Positions 11,580-23,654 of a stretch of DNA of 64,000 nt are shown here, in pieces; the first letter of the stretch is position 1, and every line of letters starts with the position of its first letter. Source of the DNA: Catonia carolina (Eukaryota; Arthropoda; Insecta; Hemiptera; Achilidae). The stretch spans positions 27,050,393 through 27,114,392 of the forward strand of contig JAQMRL010000006.1 of the NCBI GenBank assembly GCA_035578175.1, written 5' to 3'. A model generated the notes under the pieces. The model did no database searches, was not told where the DNA came from, and saw only the letters and a program-made list of their open reading frames with translations. Made by a program: the position numbers and the translations under genes.

Positions 11580-14493
11580 CTAATTTGACGATTGCAGCTG
11601 CCACAGAGAGGAATTCTAGCACCAGGACCAACGCTTGGATTGAGAGTTCCACGACCTCGTCTTGGAGCAGTGGAGCCCGCAAAGGTTGCACTTTTGTTCC
11701 CAGGACCACCAGCACCTGCAGGGGGGTCTGATGTAATGGAAGGACCAGGGGGTTTATTTTGGCTAGGTGGAGTAAAACCGGCCGCTGGCTTTTGACTGGG
11801 TTGGGAACTTGGTAGTTTAGAGGAAGCAGCACCTGCTTTAAAGTCTGGAAGTTTAAATTGTGGTTTTGGTTGTGTTGAAGATTCATTCTGCTTTTTCACA
11901 ATCCACGGAGCACCTCCAGTTGACGGTTCAGAACTTGCAGGTGAACTACTGAAATGTGGTAATGTTCTATTCAAAGTTTTCTTTGGTTCAGGAGGTGCAG
12001 CAAAAACATTCTGAATTGAAGACTCTGGTTTAAAAATTTGTTTAGTTTTTGATAGAGTTTCAGGGGCTTTTCCAGCTAATGGGGATGGCTTAATTGTTGC
12101 AGATAGGGGTCTAGCTGGATGAACAGGTTCAATTGTGGGAGCTTTAATAGCATGAGGGACTGGGGATTTAGGTCTATGAGCCAAAGGAATTTCACCAATA
12201 TTTTGTTGATAATACGGCAGAAGCTTTTCAGAGCTTTCACTACTTTTTACTTCTGACTTGGTACTAGTGAACGTTTGTCCAAAAACACTACTGGCCACAT
12301 AGCCTTTATTACTTGCATATGATGTGGTACTACTTTTTATTTGTTCAGAAACAGTACGTTTCGGTTCAATAACTGCTCCTCTTTCTGTTGGGGCTTTAAT
12401 AGCATGAGGTACTGGTGATTTAGCTCTGTGAGCCAATGGAATTTCACCAATATTTTGTTGATAATATGGAAGTAATTCTGTTTTCCTTAAACCAGATGGA
12501 CTGACACGTCCAGGAGGATTATTTGAGATAGTTAAATTTTGTATGACAGGAACAGGTTGCGGTACATTTTGTCCTTGCACTTTTGGTTTGAAAGTACTTT
12601 TTAGTTCATCAGTGACAGGTGGAAATGCTTTGCTTGGAACAGACTGTGAGGTTTTCACTGTATCTGGAAGAGGCAAAGGTTGAGGTTGTGTTTGAATTTG
12701 AGGTTTCTGTACCACAGGTTTAAAGGCACTTTCTTTTCGTTGTTTGGTGGAGTATGTTTCAGCCTGCTGTGTTGTTACAGATGTGGCAGTTACGGTTTCA
12801 ACTGGTTTAGGATATGTTGGTTTGGAAACTTCCTTTTGAGGATCTTTAAAAAATTTTGGCGGAGATTGTTTAGATACATCAACTGGGTCAGGAAATGGTG
12901 TGTAAGGTGAATCAGGAGCAATAGTTAGAGCAGCCAAGAGACTAATTGGTTGAGAACCTTGAGGAGGTGGTGGTGGTAAGTCATCTAATGAGATTGGTTT
13001 AAAAGTAGGAACCGGTAAAGGAGAGTAAGGGCGATTTGGAGCTGTAGTAAGAGCTGCTACCATGGGAGATTGACAAGCTAATTCTCGACTAGGGCGTACT
13101 GGTTTTTCAGTAGTTTCTGAATCCGAAGGGGGTGGAGGAGGATAGTATGGTTGTGTTTCCGCAGGTAAAGGTACTGGTTGAGGTTTGGGACGTACAATTG
13201 CTTGAGGAGGCTGTACAGGGCTGTATGGTCGTTGTTCGCGTTTAGCTAATGTACTGGAACGTTTCAAATCTACACTGGAAGTTTCTAATTGTTGCGTTAC
13301 TATTTCTTCTTTTTCTTTTATCCTATCTTGTTGAACATCTTGTTTTATTTGAATCTGATTACTTTGTATGCTAGATGACTGTATTTGTTCTGTATTACTA
13401 GACTCATATCGTTGTATTGTCGCAGTGGCAGACTGTACAAGAGATTTTTCTTCCTGTTTTACAACTTCTTCTTTGGCATCAACTATTCTTTCAGTTACAT
13501 TAGGTTGCTCTGGAGGCTTAATTTCTTGCTCTGGTTTTTTTATTGGATTCCCTCCATTTTTGTACTTTTCTAATTCTTTCTGAACAATAGCATTAACTTG
13601 AGTTTGCGTGAAAAGTTCTTCAGATGATTTTAATGCTTCAGCTTTTTCTGCTTCAATTTCTTCAGGTGGAACAGGAGGCTGTTGTGGTCGTAAGCCTAAT
13701 TCTTCGGATAAAATTCTCTGCAAAGCATGTGGTTGAGGTGTACCTGCTCTTGAACGTGGCAGTGGAACAAATGCAGGAATTTCAGGTGGAAACACAACAA
13801 CCTGTTGAGGAGTAGCTGGTCGGTCCATCTGGAATAATGAAGGGCTTCCTCTTGGTTTTTCCATAATTTCACATATTTCGGGGGTGATACATCTGGAAAT
13901 TGTTTTAGAAGATCGAACAGAAGAATATGATGTAGAACTTTGTGAATAACTTTCTTCGACTTTTGTTTTACGTGTGCGAGTAACATTCCCTTCAACAGTT
14001 GTGTCTACATTTTCACTGCTTGAAGCTGCTTGTTGCGCACTCATTTGTAAAGATTCTGCAGATACATTTTGTGTGACACTAGAAGAAGTACTTTTTTCTT
14101 CGACATTTAGATTTTGTAATGAAACATCAAAACTTTTAAATTCTTGATTAGGTGTTGCTTCAACACTTGATGATTCTTGATTACCGAAAGGTATTGGGGA
14201 TTCAGGTCGATCACCAGATTCTTCGGGTAATGAGAATAAATTATCCGATTTTAATGATTTCTTTTTCTGTTCTGATAGCTCACAAATTTCTTCTGAACAA
14301 ATTGACATTCTTTTATTTTGATCAATACAACAAGGACGATCATCCGGACTCGTTAATTCCGGAACAGACTTTTCGACAGGCGCTGCTGATTCGGAAACAC
14401 TGGTTGGAGGTATGTAAAGTGGAGTAGCCGTAGCGGCCGGTTGGGTATCATCCTGATTAGGAGGCCACATAAACTTATTACTAGGAGTAAGAG
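11580..14493 (-). CDS. Zasp52: Zasp52-like giant exon E: disordered linker ending in LIM2 knuckle
   Basis: One 2,914-bp exon, open throughout (970 codons plus split codons). The acceptor is gtgtttag|CT and the donor AG|GTAATT. It starts ALTPSNKFMWPP and ends IPLCGSCNRQIR, the first Cys-x2-Cys of LIM2, which exon F completes. In between is a low-complexity, Ser/Pro/Gln/Glu-rich linker. It has several PYSP/PYTP motifs (for example NRPYSPLPVP), a Gln/Glu/Lys-rich middle of possible coiled-coil nature, and a Pro/Gly/Ala tail. A 30-residue block beginning LLPYYQQNIGEIPLAHR occurs twice about 84 residues apart with a single difference. Fly Zasp52 has a similar large alternatively used linker between LIM1 and LIM2-4, which spaces binding sites at the Z-disc. 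No Met start is needed: the first Met of the open frame lies in the upstream intron. Confidence 0.93.
12137..12477 (-). repeat. Internal protein duplication in exon E (two 30-residue blocks)
   Basis: Blocks at 12389-12477 and 12137-12226 each start LLPYYQQNIGEIPLAHR and end PHAIKAPT. They differ only at one Ala/Pro position, although the DNA differs at several synonymous sites. Confidence 0.9.
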
Positions 14494-16550
14494 CTAAACA
14501 CAAATTATCAGTAGCCACGACAAAGAAGATCACAAAATGTGAAAAGAGTTACATGTTAGTACGATGGTGCATGCAGATAAAAGAAGATACAGATAGAAGG
14601 CAGAGAAAGAAATAGAAAAAGAATATACGAAAAGAAGCATTAAAATAATGAAAAGCAAAAGATAAAAAATAAAGATTTGAGAAATAAATAAAGGATGTCA
14701 CTTTTACAAATGGGATAGTGATAAATAAATGCAAGTTTTAATATGACTACCAAGTACCAAAGTCTGTGTGTTTTATAAAGACATCTTTGCAGAATTATGA
14801 ATAGCAAAGCATACAATTACATTAAAATTATAATTATGGATTGTAATGGTGACCAAATTACTTATTAAAACAATTTTTACGTTTTTAAAATTAAATATAA
14901 AAAGTAATCAAAATTTCTTCATTATAATTACTGTTATCAAAGTTGGCTAGTAGATTAAAAACTGTTCTACAATTCTGGAAATATTCTAATATCATTTTCA
15001 CTTATAAACTTTTTATCAAAATATATTCACAATAAAATTTAGAATGAAAACAGTAAAAAGAAATATAGAATAAATATTTGTGAGTTATATTTCCAATTTC
15101 CAATTATTAAATTAATTCTGAAATTAAATTGTCACGAATAATGGACAGTATTTATCGTAAATAAAAAACATAGATAAAACAAATCTCTAAAACAAACAAC
15201 ATAAAAATTTAAAAGTATAAAATATTCTATTTAAAGCAAATTACTTTTTAAATTTATAACCCGTAAATGTATGGTAACAGCATGAGCACATATTTTCTGT
15301 AGAAAAATAAATCATCTAGTGTGACATTATTACATTATAAAGTTTACTGTATAATTCATTCTCCAAATTATGAATTACTTAAAATTTCCATGTGTTTCTT
15401 TAGATAAGTAGTAAAGTAAAATTAAATTACAAGGAAATTTCGGCTGTGAGAAACTTGTGGAAACTTATATAAGTTTTTGTTCAACATTAAGACTTAAACA
15501 ATCATATTAATTAACACTAATTTCAATAAGAAAATAAGAAAAATTTCAATAATAATAAAAAAATTAAAGAATTATATTTTAAAATGAACTTTACATAATG
15601 TTTGATGATTGATTGAAAATTTGGTCACCATTTATAAATATGTAATAAATTATTATATACCAAACAAAATTATCACAAAAACTCTTACTAAACATAACTT
15701 ATGATATAACTAAATTAATAGGCAATATTTTCCTAACTAAAGAAAAAAAAATCTAAAAATTTACTACAATAAACAAATCACAAATTATTACAATACAATC
15801 TAATGAGTAAGTAGACAAATGAAGTCTGTCGTGTCAAAACAAAAACTGCAAATATTTTAATATTGTTAAGAATGTAATGTAACAGCGATGTAATAGACAT
15901 ATATTAGAATAAACTAAAATAAAGAATAGAACTAGCATGAACGAAGTATAAAAATATATATTCATAGATAAGTTTAAAAGACATTTCGCTAGTAACATAC
16001 TGTGGTGTGAACAATACATATTTCATATATGTGACCACATTGAGATCTTTTTCTATAACAGAAAAACATACTCAAAAAATATTCATGTGCACCAACTGAA
16101 GGCTGGAGAAGAATTTCCCCTATCACTCTTTGTGATGGTTGGAGCAGCGTCAGGAATGATTAAAAACTAGATCGACATTAGGGGAATAGTATCGATGCAC
16201 AGTAGTGGGAGAGGCGAAAATAGTACAAGCAGAGCAAATTTTTTAAATTATAAAATAATAGTTTAAGAGTACCTACTGATGTTTCAGGATTATGTGTGTA
16301 AATATTTCTGTTACTTCAATTTCGTGACATGTTTTCCTAAAAAAATATCATGCTCAGAACTGGTAGTTTTATCCACTTCAAAATAAATGATAAATAGAAA
16401 AGAATTTATTAATACATGTTTTAATGAATTTCTCAGAAATTATTTAAAGATGTGTAATGAAGCTTCGATACGGAATCATCCTCTCTTTTACGGAAAATAA
16501 TCCACTATTTTTAGGATGATTTATTTATTACAAATACTAACAAAACTTAG

Positions 16551-16735
16551 TTTTTCTTTAGTTTAGTTTATTTAAAGTCGCATCAACTGCTTGATTATTA
16601 GCGACTACGGTGGGTTATGTACTTATCTAAAATAGTGGGTTTTGACAAGTGAAAATTTCCAGACCCTAGCCGAGAATTGAACCCGGGACCTCCGCATTAT
16701 GCTAGCGTGCTAATCACAACACTACGAAGGCGGTC
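16551..16735 (-). mobile_element. SINE-B copy
   Basis: tttatttaaagtcgcatcaa to the head ctacgaaggcggtc; the complement of the B box reads gagaattgaacccggga. The flanks share ACTTAG (16545-16550 and 16736-16741). Confidence 0.75.
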
Positions 16736-16868
16736 ACTTAGGTTTTTTAATTTAATTTTTGAACAAAAATTACTTTTCTTAATGAATAAGTACTTAGGAC
16801 TTTTATTACGTTTTTTTATACTGATAGCACCAACAAATTCTTGATAAAAATCAAAATAAAAAACTGTT

Positions 16869-17460
16869 CATTCAGTTTTATAATAAATATTATTTATCAA
16901 CTAGAAAAAGTATGCGCTTACGCACGGTTTGAAACTACATTAATTACGGTTTCAAACTGAAATTCGTTAGTTTTATGGGTCTAGGAGTACACGGATGAAC
17001 TTACAACTCGATATCTTTAATGGTTATGGAGATACCTAATTTTTTTGATTTTCGGAATGATAATGGGCGTCAGTGTCTCTTCGTTCAGTTTTATAATAAA
17101 AATTATTTTTCAACAAGTATGAGCTGATGTACGGTTTGAAACTACATTAATTACGGTTTTAAACTGAAATTCTTTACTTTTATGGGTCTAGGAATTCACT
17201 TTAACTTTTAACTTTAACGGTTATAGAGATACCTAATTTTTTTTTATTCCGGAAGGATAATGGGCGGCAGTGTCACTTCGTTCAGTTTTATAATAAAAAT
17301 TATTTTTCAACAAGTATACGCTGATGTACGGTTTGAAACTACATTAATTACGGTTTTAAACTGAAATTCTTTACTTTTATGGGTCTAGGAGTACACTGAT
17401 GAACTTACAATTCGATATCTTTAACGGTTATGGAGATACCTGATTTTATTAATTTTCCGG
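16869..17460. repeat. Three-unit tandem repeat, period about 200 bp
   Basis: Units start near 16869, 17080 and 17276, each with ttcagttttataataa, then cggtttgaaactacattaa, tttatgggtctagga, and a purine-rich end before the next unit. Unit lengths differ (about 211 and 196 bp) because of small deletions. Origin unknown. Confidence 0.8.
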
Positions 17461-17556
17461 TAAGATTTTCCGAAAAAACAAATATTTGTAAATTTTTAGC
17501 AAATCTGTGTGGAATTAAAGCTATTTAAATTTTAAATTTAAACACAATTTATTTAA

Positions 17557-17606
17557 ATTTTAATGATTTCGGTGTCGTTTTAAAACAACACCGAAATCAT
17601 TAAAAT
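17557..17606. repeat. Perfect 19-bp hairpin
   Basis: attttaatgatttcggtgt (17557-17575) and its exact complement (17588-17606) around a 12-base loop. It lies between the tandem repeat and SINE-D and may be a remnant of a small palindromic element. Confidence 0.75.
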
Positions 17607-17633
17607 CGTGCCGGTACAATTCCAGAAATAGAT

Positions 17634-17804
17634 TTGCCGGCCGCATTGGGGCAGTTGGTAACGTGCTCGCCTCTCATCATGCGGTCTTTGGTTCGAATCC
17701 CATTCAGGCACGGCATTTATTCATACGTTACAAAAAATCATTTCATCATTCACCGTCTGCATTAGCAGTAATTGCAGAACAGTCGGACGTTAAACCCAAA
17801 AAAA
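17634..17804 (+). mobile_element. SINE-D, full copy with 10-bp TSD
   Basis: A tRNA-like head: gcagttggtaacgtgctcgc (A-box region) and GGTTCGAATCC (B box). A tail with cattagcagtaattgcagaa follows and ends in poly-A. AGAAATAGAT flanks it (17624-17633, 17805-17814). The promoter boxes are well kept. Confidence 0.85.
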
Positions 17805-19311
17805 AGAAATAGATCTCTTAAAAAACATTTCACCATTTTATAATAGATAACGTAGCTGTATAAAAAATAACTGCTAATACTATTCTTTATCTGAGTTGAT
17901 TATCCTAATACTCTAATATTAATGTAATAGCGTATTAATAGCGAAAATTGGAGCGCGTGAAGCGTTACCTTCGTTAATATTTTATAACTGTTGAGAGCTG
18001 CTCCAATGATGAAAATGTAAGTTTTAGTCGAAAACTTTAATTACAAAAATGTGTCTATTAAAATGAAAAGTATTATGTATAAAAAAAAATCAATGATTAA
18101 TAATTATTAATTCTGGGCAACGGAAAACGGTTTTAGGGTTGGGTTGAATGATTTGTAAGCTGAAATAAAAAAGAATTTGTAATAATGAATTAGATGATAA
18201 CCGGTAAGTTTTTTAATGCACTAATTAATGAAAGAAATTTAATATTTAAATAAAATTTATAATATTTTATATTCTGGAAACGTTAATAATAGTTGCAAGA
18301 TTATACAAAAAAAAAACGAAACTAACAGAGTAGGCTACAAACTAATTTCTAACTATTAAAGTAGTGTTATAACTAATTTAATTTTTATTAGTTATTAGTT
18401 TAACAATTTCATAGTTCAGCAACTATTTGTTTTAAAATTTTTGAAAAAAATGCTGAATCGGAATTTTGAATATAAAATTTGAAACTTATTTACGCTGAAC
18501 TAATTTAAATTTTAATATGAAATATGCAAATTTTTCTAACTATAAACAATATTCATTAAATTAGAGAAACTACGAGTACTATTTGGGATAAAAAACTGGT
18601 TTATAAAATTAAATAACATTATTAAAAAGTGATATAGTTAATTCAACGAATCCTGATTTTTGGAAAAGAAGAATTGAATAGGAATTCTCGGGACAGTTTA
18701 TCCCATGACCTTCGTATCCTCATTAATTTAAAAATTATTAAAAAACTTTTGTATATAATATTTTTTAAAAGTATAACTCACTTAAAATGTTAAATAATTG
18801 AATTACGTTGAATTAACTAAAAACTATGTTAACTAATTAATTAATTAACATTTTTTATAAATACTAGTTGGATTCTTAATCAGCGTAGTAGTTATGTTCA
18901 ATGAATTTACTTATTGTTTTGCTTAGAGTAAATTATTTTAAAAGAGAAATTCTCAAATAAGGTGCTAATATAAAAACGGAAATTTTATAATCTAGATAGA
19001 TCGTCACTTGTTAGTTTGACAGCTTCTACTTTTTTTCTAACATTTGAGATTATTTACAATCAGTTCAAAAACAAAAACTATAAGTAAATAGAATGAACAG
19101 GTTCATATGACGAAGACAATACCCAATGGTATTGCTTCGGAAAGAAAAAAAATTAGGTATAATTTTTGAAAATATTAACTAGATAAAAGATGAATAACAG
19201 TAATAGAAAAGATAACAAAATTAATAACGGTGATAGTAGAATGCGTAGAAGAAGAAGATGATGTTATTAGAGATGATGTTGATGTTGACATGGACTTCAA
19301 TGTTTTTAAAA

Positions 19312-19882
19312 ATCTGTAATGTGTGTACATTACAATCTGTTCAATTTGATAATAATAGGCAACATCATGACCCAATGAGATGAGGATGATATAAATGTGA
19401 CATGAAATTGAGGTGTAATCTTATACAGACTCAGGCCGATTATTACTGATAGAGTATCGTTAATTGAACCCCCAACCATCGAAGTACACTGGTAACGTCT
19501 GTCTATACACCAATGAACTAAAGACTGCAGATGATATCGAGCCATAGCAGCCAATGTCGGATGTGAGGTTGCCCCTTCGCTAAGTTACACTCTGTTACAC
19601 CAAACTCCAGCTGACTTTTTGTTAGGCTGTCCATCCGCAGCGGGACTACAACGTGAAACCCAGGATATGATTAATGAAAGTCAATTGGCTCGGTGCTGTG
19701 ATATAGGTCACTATGCTCCGCCTTCATCTGCAATCTCTAGTTCTTTTAGGTATAGTATTTAAATCCGTATAAAATAATTACATTTACTAGGATTTAAACC
19801 ACGGAATCTCAGTCTCCGAAATTCAGCTGCTACACAGCTGACTGGAGGTGAAGCTACCATTTGACCAACCCTGTGGGTTATC
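19312..19882 (-). mobile_element. SINE-E copy interrupted by a MITE
   Basis: tgtgtacattacaatctgtt at the left, and the tRNA-like head (complement) with ccaaccctgtgggtt at the right. A 240-bp insert splits it at 19508-19750. Confidence 0.75.
19508..19750. mobile_element. Small TIR element in SINE-E
   Basis: The ends atgaactaaagactgcagat and, on the complement of the right end, aagaactagagattgcagat form inverted repeats of about 25 bp. TATA occurs at both junctions. The interior is less AT-rich and non-coding. Confidence 0.55.
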
Positions 19883-20039
19883 ACCTTCTATTATTCGTCA
19901 AAAAGTGCTCTTAAAACTTGTATTTAATCAAAATAGCAGCATTTTTTAAAGGCAAAAATCGTGGGGGTGAAAAATAAACTACCCTTCCTCCTATTCAAAT
20001 ACTTTGTAAATACTTTGTATACTGTAGAACTACTCTCAT

Positions 20040-20278
20040 AGTTTTTTAAGTTTATTTGAAGTCGCATTAACAGCTTGACAAAATTAGCGTGACTAAATTT
20101 TTTAGTTAATTTTAAAGTTACATCAATAGTTTGGTTATTAGCGATTACAAAGGGTTGTGGTGGATTTTATCAGTGGGTTTTGACAGATAGTAATTTTCCA
20201 GACTCTACCCGTGAATCAAATCTTGGACCTTTTGCTTTACAGCTTAGCACGTTAAACAATTCACCACGGAGGTGGCCA
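20040..20278 (-). mobile_element. Two SINE-B remnants in tandem
   Basis: A tail fragment (20045-20095) is followed by a fuller copy (20098-20278) with cgtgaatcaaatcttggac and a head at caccacggaggtggcc. Confidence 0.6.
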
Positions 20279-21549
20279 GTACATAATTTCAAGTACTACT
20301 TACAAACTTATAGAATGAAAGATTATGATATTAACATAATGGATGTTAAATTATTGTGCTGTTAAGTTGCATTAATAAACGCTTATGTGTTTACTAAAAG
20401 TAAATCGTTATCTACGAGTCATCTCGTATTTAGACAGTTCTGACCATTTTCTGTGAGTATGTTACAATTAAAATTCTCCTCCTTAATCCATCATTTCGGT
20501 AATTCGTCGGGAAATAGGGTAAATAGGGAATACTACCGTGCTGTATATTTTTATACAAGAATCCAACCAATTTTTATACAAACATAGTAATCTAATTTCA
20601 TTTATTTACAAAAAAAATTAAATTATTCTTACATTTATAAAATATATACAGGGAACAACACAAAATAACGTATTAATAAAAAAAATATGTTGACGTATTT
20701 AATCAAATTTGAAATAGAATAATTTTTTAATTTAATTTCTAAATATTTTACCGTGATCATAATTTCGAAATATTAATTTATTAGAATCGAAATTTGAATG
20801 CATATTAATTTTGCCATTTTTATTACAAAAAGGTTTTTTTTTTGAAAAAGATGCTGCCTAAAATTTAGAAAATATTTTAGAAAAGTTTCTTCATAAAGCA
20901 GCCCTCAAAAGTCATGTTGCAAAATTAGGCTTGTATGTAACTGAAAAAAATCATACTACTTTGCGTATCATGCATAATGTATTATTTTATTGTTCGTTTT
21001 AGTTTCTGATTAAAATAAATGAATTTGTTCATTTTTTAATTATACATGGTGTTTAGATTGCGATATAAGCATATTTTTGCATTCCATAAATGATATAGCT
21101 ATAAAAGTTATTCATAAAATGAAATCAAGTGAGATAATGTTATAGATCCATTAATCTATGATTTATGATAAATAAAGGAAAACATTATAAATCAATATAA
21201 ATATAAGAAACAAATAAATAAACTTAAAATCATATTTTTCCAAAATTTAAACCCATGAACTAATAATTAAAAAATAAAATAAAGAGTTCCTTCCTCAAAT
21301 AAGATGAATTTTACTTAATAAACCTACGATCAAAATTACAATTCCTTTCCAAAAAAGTCATTTACAAAAACTTTCTGGCGCTTCCTTTTGTGTAAACATA
21401 GAAACTTTCATGAAAATTTCAAAATTTTGACAATAAAAGAACTATGTACGTGTCATTTTACAGTAAAGTTTATAATTTAACTGAAGAATAATCTATTCAA
21501 ATTATTTCATAATCTAGTTATGGAGAACTACCAAACTGTACAGAATCTG

Positions 21550-21960
21550 AAGCGGAAATGGAGCACAGATCGCTTGATCTTTTAAGTGAAAATACACATC
21601 ACAGTTCTTACTGAAGAATGGACTACTGCCCTGTTGATAAAATTCTTTACTCATTAAATAACCCAATGAGAGAATTTTTCATAGAATGGGAACAGTAAAG
21701 GAACTTGATTACACCATCCAAAAAAGGAAATTGGAATATCTGGGTCACATTATGCGTGAACCAAGATATGAAATGCTTCGCTTGATGTTACAAGTCAAGA
21801 TTCAGGAGAAAAGAGATGTGGGAAGAATAATTTCTTGGTTAAGAAAGTTCGCGACTGGTTTCATTAGACTATATCTCAGGGAGCTGTTCAGATTTACGGT
21901 GTCCAAGGTCCGAAAAGCCGTCATGATTGGCAACTTCTGGTCGGAGAGAGCAAAATAAGA
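21550..21960 (+). pseudogene. Non-LTR retrotransposon relic (C-terminal end)
   Basis: The open stretch from 21686 reads IQKRKLEYLGHIMRE, then KIQEKRDVGRIISWLRK, then LFRFTVSKVRKAVMI. This is the familiar C-terminal tail of LINE reverse-transcriptase polyproteins in insects. No RT catalytic core is left and the upstream part is out of frame, so it is a dead 5'-truncated copy. Confidence 0.75.
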
Positions 21961-22535
21961 AGTAACTTAAGTAAAACCGCATACAGAAATTGTACCACTC
22001 AGTATAGAGTACTGAATCCAAAACCAAAGAAAAAATAATCAGATGTAAATTCTTTCCTTTTACCCTTATTTTAATTGTTATTAAATTAATTAATATATTT
22101 AAGGATATCCATGAAAAGCAAAAGAAGAAAAACTAATAAAAAATGAAAATTGAAAATAAATGTATTGTCAAGAAACTTCCAGAAATAACTATTAGACATA
22201 AGTCTACAATGATGTATTATTCATTCACAATAAAAAAATAAATTAATAATTTTGGTGTGAGAACCTAAAAGTCAACTTTTGATTGGTTATCACACACTTA
22301 TATTGAACTGACAAAAATAAAAATTAAGAAACACAAAATTTAGTAGATATATATCTTGAAAAAGGATAAAGGTTTAAATATTAAGTATATACGTACATAA
22401 TAATAACCTTTATATTAGAAAAAATGAAGAAAATTCTAACCTAAAATTATTATACTGTACAGATAAAAGAATCCTTGATTGGTACAGATTAAAGAATGAA
22501 CCTGTCGGATACATAAGAAAAAGTTTAGTTACTTA

Positions 22536-22690
22536 CTTTTTTTAGTTTATTTTAAGTCACATAAAAATCTTTGTAATTTATGACTATGTTAAGTTTGAAA
22601 CAATGAATTTTTAAGCGTAATAATTTCCAGACCATATCCGAGAATCAAATCCGGGACGTTCGCTTAGTAGACTAGTCACGAAGGCGGCCA
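22536..22690 (-). mobile_element. Degraded SINE-B
   Basis: tttattttaagtcacataaa ... gagaatcaaatccgggac ... cacgaaggcggcc; the head is partly deleted. Confidence 0.6.
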
Positions 22691-23105
22691 TTACTTTTAA
22701 TAAAGGAAACCTAACAGATTTACTATGGAAATAAAACTAATTAAAAACAATTATTATTAATACATTTTAATGTTACCAAATTTACTAATTGAAATTGGAA
22801 ATCTATTTGTTAACATCTACCGATTGGAAAGATAAAATAAACATTTGATTATTCCCAAAAAATCGGTTTGAAATCAAATGTTATGTAATGGAATGTCACT
22901 TAAAAAGATCTAAATTATTCAAAACTATCAAAACTTTATGGATTCGTTTCCGATTTTATCTTTCAATTAATACACAAATATTTTTTATTAAATGGACAAT
23001 ATTTTGATTAAAGTAAAAACATAATAATAATAATACATTATGCAATAATTCTGTTATGTCAACCAGCCTTCAGTGTAGAATTATTCATGCTGATATAGTG
23101 TTTAC

Positions 23106-23132
23106 CTTTTCGAGTGTTGAATGGTGAATAAC
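23106..23132 (-). CDS. Candidate 27-bp Zasp microexon
   Basis: On the minus strand, atgttgtag|GT begins and AAAAG|GTAAAC ends a 27-base open segment. In the phase set by exon D it reads GYSPFNTRK and returns the same phase to exon E, so inclusion adds nine residues without a frame change. The donor is good and the acceptor has a weak pyrimidine tract. It could be chance; there is no transcript evidence. Confidence 0.35.
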
Positions 23133-23654
23133 CTACAACATGCATCCCATTTTTAATACAAATATTTGAAAAAAATACCAACAATTAAGTAAATTAAACC
23201 AAAATAAATTCTTCCATAAATTAAATCTATTTAAAATACTTATATTAATTAATTAATTAAATTCTATTAATTATTTTACTAATAAAATTCCTTAATAAGT
23301 ATCAGACGTGAGACAAAAGTAATTAAACGTCACCTATGCAGATTGAAACGATAACAAATCATAAATTAAGATTTTAATTATGTGCCTTAATAATTTATAT
23401 TGAACACACCTGCCTTATGATACTGTGTGTTAAAATACAATATTTAAAAAATATCTAGGAATTACTAGAACACAATATTTATACATAGTAAATCACATAA
23501 TGATTTCCATAATAAATTAAAATAGAAAAACTTTCTTTTAAGATGAAAAATATTAGATTTATCTATTTTTTTATTAACACAATTAAAGAATAAATTAACG
23601 CCTTTTTAGGGTGCTACATTTTCTGGATTTATAATAAAATATAGTACAGAGTAA

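Noticed and set aside
11592..11795. Plus-strand open frame opposite exon E
   Set aside because: Antisense of the Pro/Gly/Ala-rich tail of exon E; composition and phase follow from the real minus-strand exon.
13696..13995. Second minus-strand frame of 99 codons within exon E
   Set aside because: Out-of-frame shadow of the long exon; no splice sites or domain.
16084..16250. Less AT-rich stretch that might be an extra Zasp exon
   Set aside because: No usable donor on the minus strand and stops in the frames that look coding.
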